From assembly GCA_017592775.1 (NCBI GenBank), contig JAGFNJ010000001.1, positions 180,636-244,635 on the forward strand: DNA of 64,000 nt, read 5' to 3'. Below the pieces are notes generated by a model that was not told the origin of the DNA, did no database searches, and was given only the letters and a program-made list of their open reading frames with translations. Made by a program: the position numbers and the translations under genes. Shown in pieces: positions 28,509 through 36,947 of the stretch (position 1 is the stretch's first letter; each line of letters opens with the position of its first letter). This DNA is from Candidatus Accumulibacter conexus. GTDB lineage: Bacteria; Pseudomonadota; Gammaproteobacteria; Burkholderiales; Rhodocyclaceae.

Positions 28509-28982
28509 CTATTTTTCGCTTTGTCCTTCGGACGCCTTGTTGAACATGAACTGACTGATCAGCTTCTCGAGCACCACTGCCGACTGCGTCTTGGCGATCG
28601 CCTCGCCCGCCTTGAGCATCACCTCGTCACCCCCCGGGTCGAGGCCGATGTACTGTTCGCCGAGCAACCCGGCGGTCAGGATCAGCGCAAAGGTGTCCTT
28701 CGGAAAGCGGTAGCGGCCGTCAACGTTGATGGTCACGACGGCTTCGTAGGACTCGGGGTCGAAACGAATATCGGACACCCGCCCGACGACGACGCCGGCG
28801 CTTTTCACCGGCGCACGCACCTTCAGGCCACCGATGTTAACAAAATTGGCGCGCAGCGGGTACGTCTCGGCAAAGTTTGCCGCCGACAGGTTGCCGACCT
28901 TGAGGGCGAGGAAGAGCACCGCAGCCATCCCGAGGACGACGAAAACACCGACCCAGAGGTCGAGCAACTTGCGACTCATCAA
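28509..28982 (-). CDS. mlaD: MlaD MCE-domain protein
   Basis: A 157-residue protein with one N-terminal membrane helix (LLDLWVGVFVVLGMAAVLFL) and a periplasmic MCE domain (YPLRANFVNIGGLKVRAPVK, then VVVGRVSDIRF; a later hydrophobic pore segment LTAGLLGEQYIGL). MlaD forms the hexameric ring of the MlaFEDB transporter. It starts four bases inside the end of mlaE (ATGA overlap). Confidence 0.94.
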   Translation of the reverse strand: MMSRKLLDLWVGVFVVLGMAAVLFLALKVGNLSAANFAETYPLRANFVNIGGLKVRAPVKSAGVVVGRVSDIRFDPESYEAVVTINVDGRYRFPKDTFALILTAGLLGEQYIGLDPGGDEVMLKAGEAIAKTQSAVVLEKLISQFMFNKASEGQSEK

Positions 28983-29791
28983 GCCTCCCGGAACATGAAC
29001 GAGGTCAACACGAAGTCGAGCGCGAGGATCGCCAGCGCCGACTTGACGACGGTGCTCTTGATCGAACTCGAGACGCCCTCGGCGGTGGGCTGTGCGTCGT
29101 AGCCCTCGAAGACAGCGATCAGCGACACCGCGATGCCGAAGACGAAACTCTTGACGATGCCGCTCCAGACATCGTAACGAAAGTCGACCGACGCCTGCAT
29201 CTGCGACCAGAAGGCGCCTTCGTCGACGCCGATGAAGACGACGCCGATCAGGTAGCCGCCGAGGATGCCGGTGGCCGAGAAGAGCGCCGCCAGCAGCGGC
29301 ATCGAGATGACGCCGCCCCAGAAGCGGGGCGCGACGACGCGGGCGATCGGGTCGACCGCCATCATGTCCATCGCGGTGAGCTGTTCGGTCGCCTTCATCA
29401 GGCCGATTTCGGCGGTGATCGATGAACCGGCGCGCGAAGCGAAGAGCAGCGCCGCCACCACCGGTCCGAGTTCGCGCACCAGCGACAGGGCGACGAGAAC
29501 GCCCAGCGCCTCGGCCGAGCCGTAGCGCTGCAGCGTCTCGTAGCCCTGCATTCCGAGCACCATGCCGATGAACAGCCCGGAGACGAGGATGATCAGCAGT
29601 GACTGGAAGCCGGCGAAATAGATCTCGCGAATCGTCAGGTGCAGGCGGCGGAACGACTGTCCCGAGCCGAGCAGGATCATCAGGAAGAAGCGGGTCGCGA
29701 AGCCCAGCCGCAGCAACCCGTCGGTCACGTGGTGGCCGATGCTGCCGAGCAGCGTCGCGATCCTGCCCGTCGCGCGGCTATCGTCCGCCAT
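28979..29791 (-). CDS. mlaE: MlaE inner-membrane permease
   Basis: A 270-residue permease of the MlaE/DUF140 family with five or so membrane helices. Typical blocks are QIREIYFAGFQSLLIILVSG-like (here TIREIYFAGFQSLLIILVSG), GLFIGMVLGMQGYETLQRYG and FASRAGSSITAEIGLMKATE, followed by QLTAMDMMAVDP. It is the membrane part of the MlaFEDB phospholipid transporter. Met 29791 overlaps the end of mlaF by 14 bases; the longer upstream frame lies inside mlaF and is rejected. Confidence 0.94.
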   Translation of the reverse strand: MADDSRATGRIATLLGSIGHHVTDGLLRLGFATRFFLMILLGSGQSFRRLHLTIREIYFAGFQSLLIILVSGLFIGMVLGMQGYETLQRYGSAEALGVLVALSLVRELGPVVAALLFASRAGSSITAEIGLMKATEQLTAMDMMAVDPIARVVAPRFWGGVISMPLLAALFSATGILGGYLIGVVFIGVDEGAFWSQMQASVDFRYDVWSGIVKSFVFGIAVSLIAVFEGYDAQPTAEGVSSSIKSTVVKSALAILALDFVLTSFMFREA

Positions 29792-30596
29792 GCGCCTGCC
29801 TCCCCAGCAGTTCCTGCGCCAGCGGCGCCGCCGGATAATGGAAGGGGACCGGTCCGTCGGCCTCGGCGAAGACGAACTGATGGACGAAGGGATGCTGCGA
29901 GGCACGGATCTCGTCCGGCGTGCCGAGGGCGACCACCTTGCCGTCGGACATGAAGTAGATGTAATCGACGATCAGCAGCGATTCCTGGATATCGTGCGTG
30001 ACCATGATCGTCGTCGCACCCAGTGCGTCGTTGAGCCGGCGGATCAACTGGCCGATGATGCCGAGCGAAATCGGGTCGAGACCGGCAAAGGGCTCGTCGT
30101 ACATGATCAGCATCGGATCGAGGGCAATCGCCCGTGCCAGGGCGACCCGCCGCGCCATGCCGCCGGAGAGTTCGGCCGGCATCAGCCCGTGTGCGCCGCG
30201 CAGGCCGACGGCGTTGAGCTTCATCAGCACCATGTCGCGGATCAGTTCTTCCGGCAGGTCGGTGTGCTCGCGCATCTGGTAGGCGACATTGTCAAAGACC
30301 GAGATGTCGGTGAACAGGGCGCCGAACTGGAAGAGCATGCCCATCCGCCGCCGCAGTGCGTACAGTTCCTCGTCGTCGAGATGCGGCACCGATTGCCCGT
30401 CGACCAGCACCTCGCCGCGGCTCGGTCGCAACTGGCCGCCGATCAACCGCAGCAGCGTCGTCTTGCCGCAACCGGAACCACCCATGATGGCGACGACCTT
30501 GCCGCGCGGGATCTGCAGGCTGATGCCGTCGAGGATCGGGCGATCCTCGTAGGCAAAATCAAGGCTGCTGATCTCGACGAGATTTTCGGCAGGCAC
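29778..30596 (-). CDS. mlaF: MlaF ABC ATPase
   Basis: A 272-residue ATPase, first gene of the mla operon. Walker A is GGSGCGKTT (about residues 38-46), signature AELSGGMARRVALARAIALD and Walker B LIMYDEPFAGLDPISLG, with switch His in VTHDIQE. The start is a GTG at 30596 (MPAENLVEISSLDFAYEDRP). It powers the MlaFEDB complex that moves phospholipids between the membranes. The gene is divergent from the sigma-54 regulator of the pilus locus. Confidence 0.94.
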   Translation of the reverse strand: MPAENLVEISSLDFAYEDRPILDGISLQIPRGKVVAIMGGSGCGKTTLLRLIGGQLRPSRGEVLVDGQSVPHLDDEELYALRRRMGMLFQFGALFTDISVFDNVAYQMREHTDLPEELIRDMVLMKLNAVGLRGAHGLMPAELSGGMARRVALARAIALDPMLIMYDEPFAGLDPISLGIIGQLIRRLNDALGATTIMVTHDIQESLLIVDYIYFMSDGKVVALGTPDEIRASQHPFVHQFVFAEADGPVPFHYPAAPLAQELLGRQAHGGR

Positions 30597-30626
30597 GCGG
30601 GCATCCGGGGAGAAAATTGAGGCCGA

Positions 30627-30632
30627 ATTATA
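30627..30632 (-). promoter_or_regulatory. -10 element of the mla operon promoter
   Basis: On the minus strand the sequence is a perfect TATAAT, 30 bases before the GTG start of mlaF. No good -35 was found at 16-18 bases upstream; TTCACG lies 21 bases away. On the plus strand another TATAAT at 30674-30679 could serve the divergent regulator gene. Confidence 0.4.
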
Positions 30633-30729
30633 CCTGACGCTTCATCGTCTTACCGTGAATTACTTGACGTTAATATAATTGTGGAATAATGGCACGACCG
30701 CCATCAGCCCCCGTGACGACACGCTTTCC

Positions 30730-32187
30730 ATGCTCAGCCACCCCGCAACCGCATTGCCTGAAAAGCCGCTGCTGCTCATCGTCGATGACGATCCGCTGAT
30801 CTGCGACACCCTGAGCTTTTCGCTGAGCAAGCCGTTCGAGGTCGTCACCAGCCATTCCCGTCCGCACGCGCTGCAGCTTCTGCGGCAGTTGCGCCGCTCA
30901 CCGGAGCTGGCGCTGGTCGACCTCGGCCTGCCGCCGGTGCCGCATCGTCCGGACGAAGGCTTTGCTCTGATTGCCGATCTCCTCAAGCTGGCGCCGGCCA
31001 TCCGCATCGTCGTCCTCTCCGGACAGAGCGACGACGGCAACGCCCGCCACGCGCGCACGCTCGGTGCCGCCGATTTCGTCGCCAAGCCGTGCAACCCCGG
31101 CGACCTGCAGCAGGTGCTCGAGGGCGCGCTGGCCTTTCGCGCCCTCGACGAACAGCAGCGGGAGGTGGTGTCGCCGCTGATCGGCAACAGCCCGGCGATG
31201 CAGAAGCTGCGGCTGCAACTGCGGCAGTACGCCGACCTGCCGTTTCCGGTGCTGATCGAAGGGGAATCCGGCAGCGGCAAGGAGATCATCGCCTCGCGCT
31301 GCCTGCACCTCGATACGCAGCGGCGTTACCGACCCTTCCTGGCGCTCAATTGTGCCGCGATCTCGCCCAGCCTGGTCGAGGCGACGCTCTTCGGCTATGC
31401 CCGCGGCGCGTTCACCGGCGCCTCGTCGAGCCGCGCCGGTTACTTCGACGATGCCGCCGATGGCACGCTGTTTCTCGACGAGATCGGCGAACTGGCGCTC
31501 GACCTGCAGGCGAAGCTGCTGCGCGTCCTCGAGAACGGCGAGTACCAGCGGATCGGCGAGACGCAGCGGCGCGTCAGCCGGGCGCGCATCGTCGCTGCCA
31601 CCAACCGCGATCTGCGCAAGGAGGTCAAGGCCGGCCGCTTCCGCGCCGATCTCTACCATCGGCTGTCGGTCTGTTCGATCGTCGCCCCGCCGCTGCGCGA
31701 GATGGGCGACGACAAGCTGCTCCTGCTCGAGCACTTCCGTCAGCATTACGCCGCGCAGACGCAGCAGCTTCCCTTTTCCCTGGCGCCGGAGGCGGAGAGC
31801 CTGTGGCGTGACTACGCCTTTCCCGGCAACGTGCGCGAGCTGCGCAACGTCGTCATCCGCCTGACCACCCGCTATCCCGGACAGATCGTCGATGCGGCGG
31901 CGCTCGAGGCGGAACTCGATCTGCCGGACGATTCGCCGGCCGGCGGCGATGCCCTGCCGGCAGTCCTCGACACGGGTACCAGCGACGCCATCGTCGCCGC
32001 TGCGACGCTGCGCCTGCGGCAGCGCGAACCCTTCAGTCTCGATCGCCTGCTCGACGCCACCGAGCGCGGCTACATCGAAGCGGCGCTGAAACTGGCGCAC
32101 GGCAACGTCAGCCAGGCGGCACGTCTGCTCGGAGTCCACCGGACGACGCTCTACAACCGCATGGAAGCGACGGCGCGCGAAACATGA
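30730..32187 (+). CDS. sigma-54 response regulator (PrsR/NtrC-like)
   Basis: A 485-residue activator with three parts. The receiver domain (residues 12-135) has acidic pocket Asp20-Asp21, phosphoacceptor Asp64 in [11 protein letters not shown] and Lys119. The AAA domain (150-390) has Walker A GESGSGKE (178-185), the sigma-54 contact loop GAFTGA (226-231) and [11 protein letters not shown] Fis-type helix-turn-helix closes the protein ([20 protein letters not shown]). The receiver resembles PrsR of PEP-CTERM/EPS systems. The frame opens at a TTG 51 bases earlier; ATG 30730 is preferred. It overlaps the AAA gene (ATGA) and heads the pilus locus, so it probably controls the sigma-54 promoter at 47830. 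Confidence 0.85.
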   Translation: MLSHPATALPEKPLLLIVDDDPLICDTLSFSLSKPFEVVTSHSRPHALQLLRQLRRSPELALVDLGLPPVPHRPDEGFALIADLLKLAPAIRIVVLSGQSDDGNARHARTLGAADFVAKPCNPGDLQQVLEGALAFRALDEQQREVVSPLIGNSPAMQKLRLQLRQYADLPFPVLIEGESGSGKEIIASRCLHLDTQRRYRPFLALNCAAISPSLVEATLFGYARGAFTGASSSRAGYFDDAADGTLFLDEIGELALDLQAKLLRVLENGEYQRIGETQRRVSRARIVAATNRDLRKEVKAGRFRADLYHRLSVCSIVAPPLREMGDDKLLLLEHFRQHYAAQTQQLPFSLAPEAESLWRDYAFPGNVRELRNVVIRLTTRYPGQIVDAAALEAELDLPDDSPAGGDALPAVLDTGTSDAIVAAATLRLRQREPFSLDRLLDATERGYIEAALKLAHGNVSQAARLLGVHRTTLYNRMEATARET

Positions 32188-33770
32188 TGTATCTCGAGCA
32201 TTTCGGGCTGCAGCAGGCGCCTTTCCGCATCACGCCGCACACCGAGTTCTTCTTCGCCGGTGCCAACCGCGGGGCGACGCTCGAAGCGCTGATCTACGCG
32301 ATCACCAACGACGAGGGCATCGTCAAGGTCAGCGGCGAGGTCGGCAGCGGCAAGACGATGCTCTGCCGCATGCTGCTCGAGAAGCTGCCGGAGAACGTCG
32401 AGACGGTCTATCTCGCCAATCCGATGCTGTCACGCGACGAGATCCTGTACGCCATCGCCGCCGAACTGCGCCTCGACCTGCCGGCAGGGCAGGGACAGTT
32501 GCTGCTGCGGGCGCTGCAGGACCGTCTGCTCGAGATCTACGCCGCCGGCCGGCAGATCGTCGTCCTCATCGACGAAGCGCACGCGATGCCGCCGGACGCC
32601 CTCGAAGAGATCCGCCTGCTCTCCAACCTCGAATCCAGCCGCCACAAGCTGCTGCAGATCGTCCTCTTCGGCCAGCCGGAACTCGATCAGCGGCTGCACG
32701 AGCGCGCCATGCGGCAGCTCAACGACCGCATCACACACAGCTTCAGCCTCGAGCCGCTGCACCGCAGCGATGTCGCCGCCTACCTGATGTTCCGGCTGCG
32801 CGCCGCCGGTTACCGTGGCCCCGATCTCTTCAGCCGCCGTGCCGTCCAGCTCATCAGCCGCAGCTCCGAGGGGTTGACGCGGCGCATCAACATCCTCGCC
32901 GACAAGGCGCTGCTGGCCGCCTTCGCCGCCGGTCGGCACGAGGTCGATGCCAGACAGGTGCGGGCGGCGATCCGCGACGCGCAGTTCCAGCCGATCGCCG
33001 GCCGGGCGTTCGGTCGCTGGCTGTGGCCGGCCGCCGCTGTCGTGGCGATGCTCGGAGTCGCCACCGTCGCCTACCTTGCCGGCAGCCACCGTGCCGGCAG
33101 CGGGGCACAGCCGCAGCCGGCTCCGCAGCCCGTGGCTGCCCTCGCCACGGTGACGGCGGCCCCGGCCGCTCCGCTGGTCGAGACGACAGCGACGACACCG
33201 CCAGCTCCGGCAGTCCCGGCGGTCCCGGCAGTCCCGGCAGTCCCGGCAGTCCCGGCAGTCCCGGCGGCACCGGCGGCACCGGCGGCACCGGCGGCACCGG
33301 CGGCACCGGCGGCACCGGCGGCACCGGCGCCTGCGGCAGTGTCCCCGCAGGCGCCGGCTGCCAGCGCAGCGGCGGCCAGGACGCCGAGCCTCGCGCAGCG
33401 GCTGGCGGCGAGCGAGGAGTGGCTGCGGCGGACGCCGGACAGCCATCATTTCATCCAGTTGCTCATGACCGACGCCGGCAGCCAGCGCGAAGTCGATGAT
33501 TTCATTGCAAGAAACTCCACGGTCCTAGACCCGCGCCAGGTGCGGGTCTACCGTTCGCGGCTCGCCGGCAGGGAGCGGTTGGGGGTGATCTATGGCGATT
33601 ACGCATCGCGCGAGGAGGCGAACGCGGCCCTGGCGACGCTCGGCGAGATCTCGCCGGCGAGCAGGCCCTACGTGCGCCCGGTCTCCCGGTTGCGCGCAGG
33701 CGGCCCGGCCGCCGTTCCGGCGCCGGCTACGGAAGGTAATAAAAATCATGCACTTGTACCGAAGTCCTGA
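32184..33770 (+). CDS. mshM: MshM/ExeA-like AAA ATPase with C-terminal SPOR domain
   Basis: A 528-residue protein. The N-terminal ATPase [20 protein letters not shown] is the ExeA/GspA/MshM hallmark, with Walker A GEVGSGKT (51-58) and Walker B VVLIDEAHAMPP (130-131 Asp-Glu). A single membrane helix lies near 278-299 (WPAAAVVAMLGVATVAYLAG). A Pro/Ala/Val repeat linker (about 335-385) crosses the periplasm and leads to a SPOR-like peptidoglycan-binding domain (about 435-500, FIQLLMTDAGSQREVDDFIA, VIYGDYASREEANAAL). It likely helps seat the secretin in the cell wall. SPOR-type domains often replace the peptidoglycan-binding domain found in ExeA. Confidence 0.82.
   Translation: MMYLEHFGLQQAPFRITPHTEFFFAGANRGATLEALIYAITNDEGIVKVSGEVGSGKTMLCRMLLEKLPENVETVYLANPMLSRDEILYAIAAELRLDLPAGQGQLLLRALQDRLLEIYAAGRQIVVLIDEAHAMPPDALEEIRLLSNLESSRHKLLQIVLFGQPELDQRLHERAMRQLNDRITHSFSLEPLHRSDVAAYLMFRLRAAGYRGPDLFSRRAVQLISRSSEGLTRRINILADKALLAAFAAGRHEVDARQVRAAIRDAQFQPIAGRAFGRWLWPAAAVVAMLGVATVAYLAGSHRAGSGAQPQPAPQPVAALATVTAAPAAPLVETTATTPPAPAVPAVPAVPAVPAVPAVPAAPAAPAAPAAPAAPAAPAAPAPAAVSPQAPAASAAAARTPSLAQRLAASEEWLRRTPDSHHFIQLLMTDAGSQREVDDFIARNSTVLDPRQVRVYRSRLAGRERLGVIYGDYASREEANAALATLGEISPASRPYVRPVSRLRAGGPAAVPAPATEGNKNHALVPKS
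33213..33330 (+). repeat. 9-base tandem repeats encoding Pro-Ala-Val and Pro-Ala-Ala
   Basis: Two abutting arrays inside mshM. From about 33213 to 33264, GTCCCGGCA (or GTCCCGGCG) is repeated about six times and encodes V-P-A. From about 33265 to 33330, GCACCGGCG is repeated about seven times and encodes A-P-A. The repeat unit is nine bases, so copy-number change keeps the reading frame and alters only linker length. Confidence 0.85.
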
Positions 33771-33792
33771 CGTGGTATGATCAGCTTTCCCT

Positions 33793-35631
33793 ATGAGCGG
33801 AGCGAGCTTGAGCGTGTCCCCGAGAAGCCTTGACGCCGTCCTCCTGGTGCTGGTGCTGGCCGCCTGCACGCCGACCACCCTGAGCACCGGGCCGTCGCCG
33901 GGGCATCTGCAGGCCGACAGCGTGGCGCGCCCGCCGGGCGCGATTCCGCAACCGGTGCAGCAGAGCGTCTCGCTGCCGCGGCCGCGGGCGACCGCCCGCA
34001 CCGAGACCTACAGCGTCGTCGTCAACAATGTCCGGGTGCACGACCTGCTCTTTGCGCTCGCGCGCGACGCGAAGATCAACGTCGATATCCATCCCGGGAT
34101 CAACGGCACCGTCACCCTCAACGCCATCGACCAGACGCTGCCGCAACTGCTGACGCGGATCGCCAGACAGGTCGACATGCGTTTCGAGATCGATGGCCCG
34201 AACCTCGTCGTCATGCCCGATTCGCCCTACCTGAAGCACTACAAGGTCGATTACGTCAACATCTCGCGCGAAGTGACCGGTGTCGTGTCGACCAACACGC
34301 AGATCTCGACCAGCGCGCTGGCGACCGGCAGCGGCGGCGTCGCCGGCACCGGCAACACCTCGCGCATCCAGATCGACAACAAGTCGAAGAACAGCTTCTG
34401 GCAGTCGCTGGAAAAGAACCTCAAGGATCTGCTGCACGAAACCGACAAGGTCTTTCCCGAAGGATCGACCGAGACGGTCACCGAGCAGAGCGCGTCGCAG
34501 AGCACCACCGGGACCGGCGCGCCGCCTCCGGCCACTGCCGCGACGCGGCTCGGCCAGGCCGTACAGTCGCTGGCCGGCAGCCCGAATCCGGCCGTTCTGC
34601 AGAACACCGGCGCCACCGTCGTCAAGCGGATGACCTTCCGTGAGGCGGCAGCGGTGATCGCCAATCCCGAAGCCGGAGTGATCACCGTCCGGGCTACCGC
34701 CCGCCAGCACGAGAAGGTGCAGGAGTTTCTCGACCGGGTGATGCTCGGTGCGCGGCGGCAGGTGCTGATCGAAGCGACGATCGTCGAGGTGACGCTTTCC
34801 GATGGCTACCAGCAGGGAATCGAATGGAGCCGGCTGACCAGCGGCACCGAATACAGTGTCACGAAGCCGCAGTTGACGACCAACGTGCCCAGCGCCGTCA
34901 CTCCTTACGTCATCAAGTACCGCGACATCAACCCGCTGAACCTCCTGGCAACGGTCGAACTGCTGCGCGCCTTCGGTACCGTCAAGGTGCTGTCGAGCCC
35001 GAAGCTGGCGGTGCTCAACAATCAGACGGCGACCCTCAAGGTGTCGGAGGATTTCGTCTATTTCAGCGTCAAGCAGGATACGGTGCCGGGCGGTCCGAAC
35101 ACCAACGCCACCGTCACCACGACGACGACGCCACAATCGGTTTCGATCGGCTTCTTCATGAGCCTGACGGCACAGATCAGCGACAGCGGCACGGTGACGC
35201 TGAACGTGAGGCCGTCGATTTCGAGCATCGCCGAACTGAAGCAGGATCCGAACCCGGCACTGGCGGCGGCCAACATCAAGAACCTGGTACCGCAGATCCG
35301 GATGCGCGAGATCGAGTCGATGATGCGCGTCGAGAGCGGTGACATCGCCGTCCTCGGTGGCCTGATGGAGGATCGCCTGGACAACCGCCTCGGGCGGATG
35401 CCGCTGCTGGGCGACATCCCCTTCCTGGGCGAGGTGTTCAACAACCGCAACAACTCGTCCGGAAAATCCGAACTCGTCGTCCTGCTGCGCCCGACCGTGA
35501 TCAAGGATGCTTCGCTCGAGGGCGACTTCAGCAGCTTCAGGAACTTGCTGCCGGACCGGGAGTTCTTCCGCACCGACCAGGTTTACCGGCCATTCTCGCT
35601 GCCCGAGCAGCCTCCGGAGCCGCTGCAGTGA
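33793..35631 (+). CDS. mshL: MshL-type secretin lipoprotein
   Basis: A 612-residue outer-membrane secretin for the MSHA-type pilus. The signal peptide ends in a lipobox LVLAAC (Cys25). N-domains follow (VVVNNVRVHDLLFALARDAK, then DIHPGINGTVTLNAIDQTLP). A Ser/Thr-rich loop lies around 215-270. The secretin channel begins near residue 310 (QVLIEATIVEVTLSDGYQQG) and includes SGDIAVLGGLMEDR and PLLGDIPFLGEVF, the classic C-terminal signature. A sigma-70-like pair TTGTAC/TATGAT at 33754-33781 sits just before the ATG and would leave a very short leader, so its use is doubtful. The stop overlaps mshN by four bases. Confidence 0.93.
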   Translation: MSGASLSVSPRSLDAVLLVLVLAACTPTTLSTGPSPGHLQADSVARPPGAIPQPVQQSVSLPRPRATARTETYSVVVNNVRVHDLLFALARDAKINVDIHPGINGTVTLNAIDQTLPQLLTRIARQVDMRFEIDGPNLVVMPDSPYLKHYKVDYVNISREVTGVVSTNTQISTSALATGSGGVAGTGNTSRIQIDNKSKNSFWQSLEKNLKDLLHETDKVFPEGSTETVTEQSASQSTTGTGAPPPATAATRLGQAVQSLAGSPNPAVLQNTGATVVKRMTFREAAAVIANPEAGVITVRATARQHEKVQEFLDRVMLGARRQVLIEATIVEVTLSDGYQQGIEWSRLTSGTEYSVTKPQLTTNVPSAVTPYVIKYRDINPLNLLATVELLRAFGTVKVLSSPKLAVLNNQTATLKVSEDFVYFSVKQDTVPGGPNTNATVTTTTTPQSVSIGFFMSLTAQISDSGTVTLNVRPSISSIAELKQDPNPALAAANIKNLVPQIRMREIESMMRVESGDIAVLGGLMEDRLDNRLGRMPLLGDIPFLGEVFNNRNNSSGKSELVVLLRPTVIKDASLEGDFSSFRNLLPDREFFRTDQVYRPFSLPEQPPEPLQ

Positions 35632-36896
35632 GCCTGTTGATGGATGCCCTGAAGCGCGCCGAGGAGGCCAAACGACTGGCCGCCGCCGGCGCGCAGCCGG
35701 CAGCTCCGGCGGCGCCTGCCGCACCTACGGAGCTGCGCCTCGATCCGCTGGACGCGCCGGCAACGACAGCCGGCCGCTCGTTGCCGCCGCTGTCGCAGCA
35801 CCTCGATTCGCTCGACGCCGATCTCGCGGCCAGCGCCGCCGCGCCGCCGTCGCGGCGGTCCGGGGCGGGATCGATGGCGGCGGCTACCGACCGCGGCAGC
35901 GCCGACGCCGCCGCCCGGACGGCGGTGAAGAACGCTTTCGCCGTCAAGCAGGAGGCGCGGCCGCGCACCTCGCTGTGGCTTTTCATCGGCCTCGGTGGCG
36001 CCGCGGCGCTGGCGATTGCCGGCTATTTCTGGTGGCAGTTGCAGGGGCTTGGCGGCGGTTCGCGGGTGGCGTCGCCGCCGCTGGCGGCGGCCAGCCGGCC
36101 GGCCCTGCCGGCGGTTGCCGGCACTTCAGCGCCACTGCCGCTGCCGCAGGCGCCGACCGCGCCGCCTTTGCCGGCAACCGCCGGCGGCGCTCCGGCGTCG
36201 CCGCAGGCCGTCCCGGCACCGGTTGCGCCGCCGGCGGCCGCGCCCCCCGAGCGCCGCCGCCGGCAGGATCCCGCCGCTGGCCCGGCGACCCAGGAGGCGG
36301 GCGTCTTCCGTTCCGACAGCCGCCGTCCGCCGGCCGACCAGACCCTCGACCGCGCCTACGACGACTGGCAGGCCGGCCGCGTCGACGAGGCGCAGCGCGC
36401 TTACGAACAGGTCCTGCGCCGTGATCCGCGCAATGCCGACGCACTGCTCGGGCTGGCGGCGATCGCCGTTCGCCAGGGCCGCTACGAACGGGCGCAGAGC
36501 CTCTACCTGCGCGTGCTCGAGTCGGATCCCGCCGACGCGACGGCGCAGGCGGCGCTGATCAACCTGCAGGGCGGCGGTGACGGCGGGCAGTCCGAGAGTC
36601 GCCTGAAGACGCTGCTGGCGGCGCAGCCCGATGCGGCGGCGCTGCATTTCGCGCTCGGCAACCTCTACGCCCGCCAGCGGCGCTGGAGCGAGGCGCAGCA
36701 GGAGTACTTCCAGGCCTATGCCCTCGAGCCGGACAATGCCGACCATCTCTTCAACGTCGCCGTCAGCCTCGACCACCTGCGCCAGGGCAAGCTGGCGCTG
36801 CAGTACTACCGCATGGCGCTCGGCGCTGCCGACGCGAGCCGCGCCGCCTTCGACCGCAATGCAGCCAGGCAACGAATCCTTGAACTGCAGCCCTGA
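35628..36896 (+). CDS. mshN: MshN-like TPR protein
   Basis: A 422-residue protein. The cytoplasmic start is MSLLMDALKRAEEAKRLAAA, common to MshN/GspB-like proteins. It has a membrane helix near 115-140 (TSLWLFIGLGGAAALAIAGY), a Pro/Ala-rich linker (150-225), then periplasmic tetratricopeptide repeats (about 235-420): NADALLGLAAIAVRQGRYER, ALHFALGNLYARQRRWSEAQ and HLFNVAVSLDHLRQGKLALQ. It probably links the secretin to the inner-membrane platform. The start overlaps the mshL stop (ATGA-type coupling). Confidence 0.82.
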   Translation: MSLLMDALKRAEEAKRLAAAGAQPAAPAAPAAPTELRLDPLDAPATTAGRSLPPLSQHLDSLDADLAASAAAPPSRRSGAGSMAAATDRGSADAAARTAVKNAFAVKQEARPRTSLWLFIGLGGAAALAIAGYFWWQLQGLGGGSRVASPPLAAASRPALPAVAGTSAPLPLPQAPTAPPLPATAGGAPASPQAVPAPVAPPAAAPPERRRRQDPAAGPATQEAGVFRSDSRRPPADQTLDRAYDDWQAGRVDEAQRAYEQVLRRDPRNADALLGLAAIAVRQGRYERAQSLYLRVLESDPADATAQAALINLQGGGDGGQSESRLKTLLAAQPDAAALHFALGNLYARQRRWSEAQQEYFQAYALEPDNADHLFNVAVSLDHLRQGKLALQYYRMALGAADASRAAFDRNAARQRILELQP

Positions 36897-36947
36897 GGCG
36901 CCGCGCGGGCCGTGGCCGCCGTTGCCGGGCAGCCTGCCGCTACCGTC

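Noticed and set aside
33213-33330. CRISPR-like appearance of regular short repeats
   Set aside because: The units are contiguous nine-base codon repeats with no spacers, inside a coding gene.
33754-33781. Promoter directly before mshL
   Set aside because: The elements look fair (TTGTAC/TATGAT, 16 apart), but transcription would start about five bases before the ATG, so use as an mshL promoter is doubtful.
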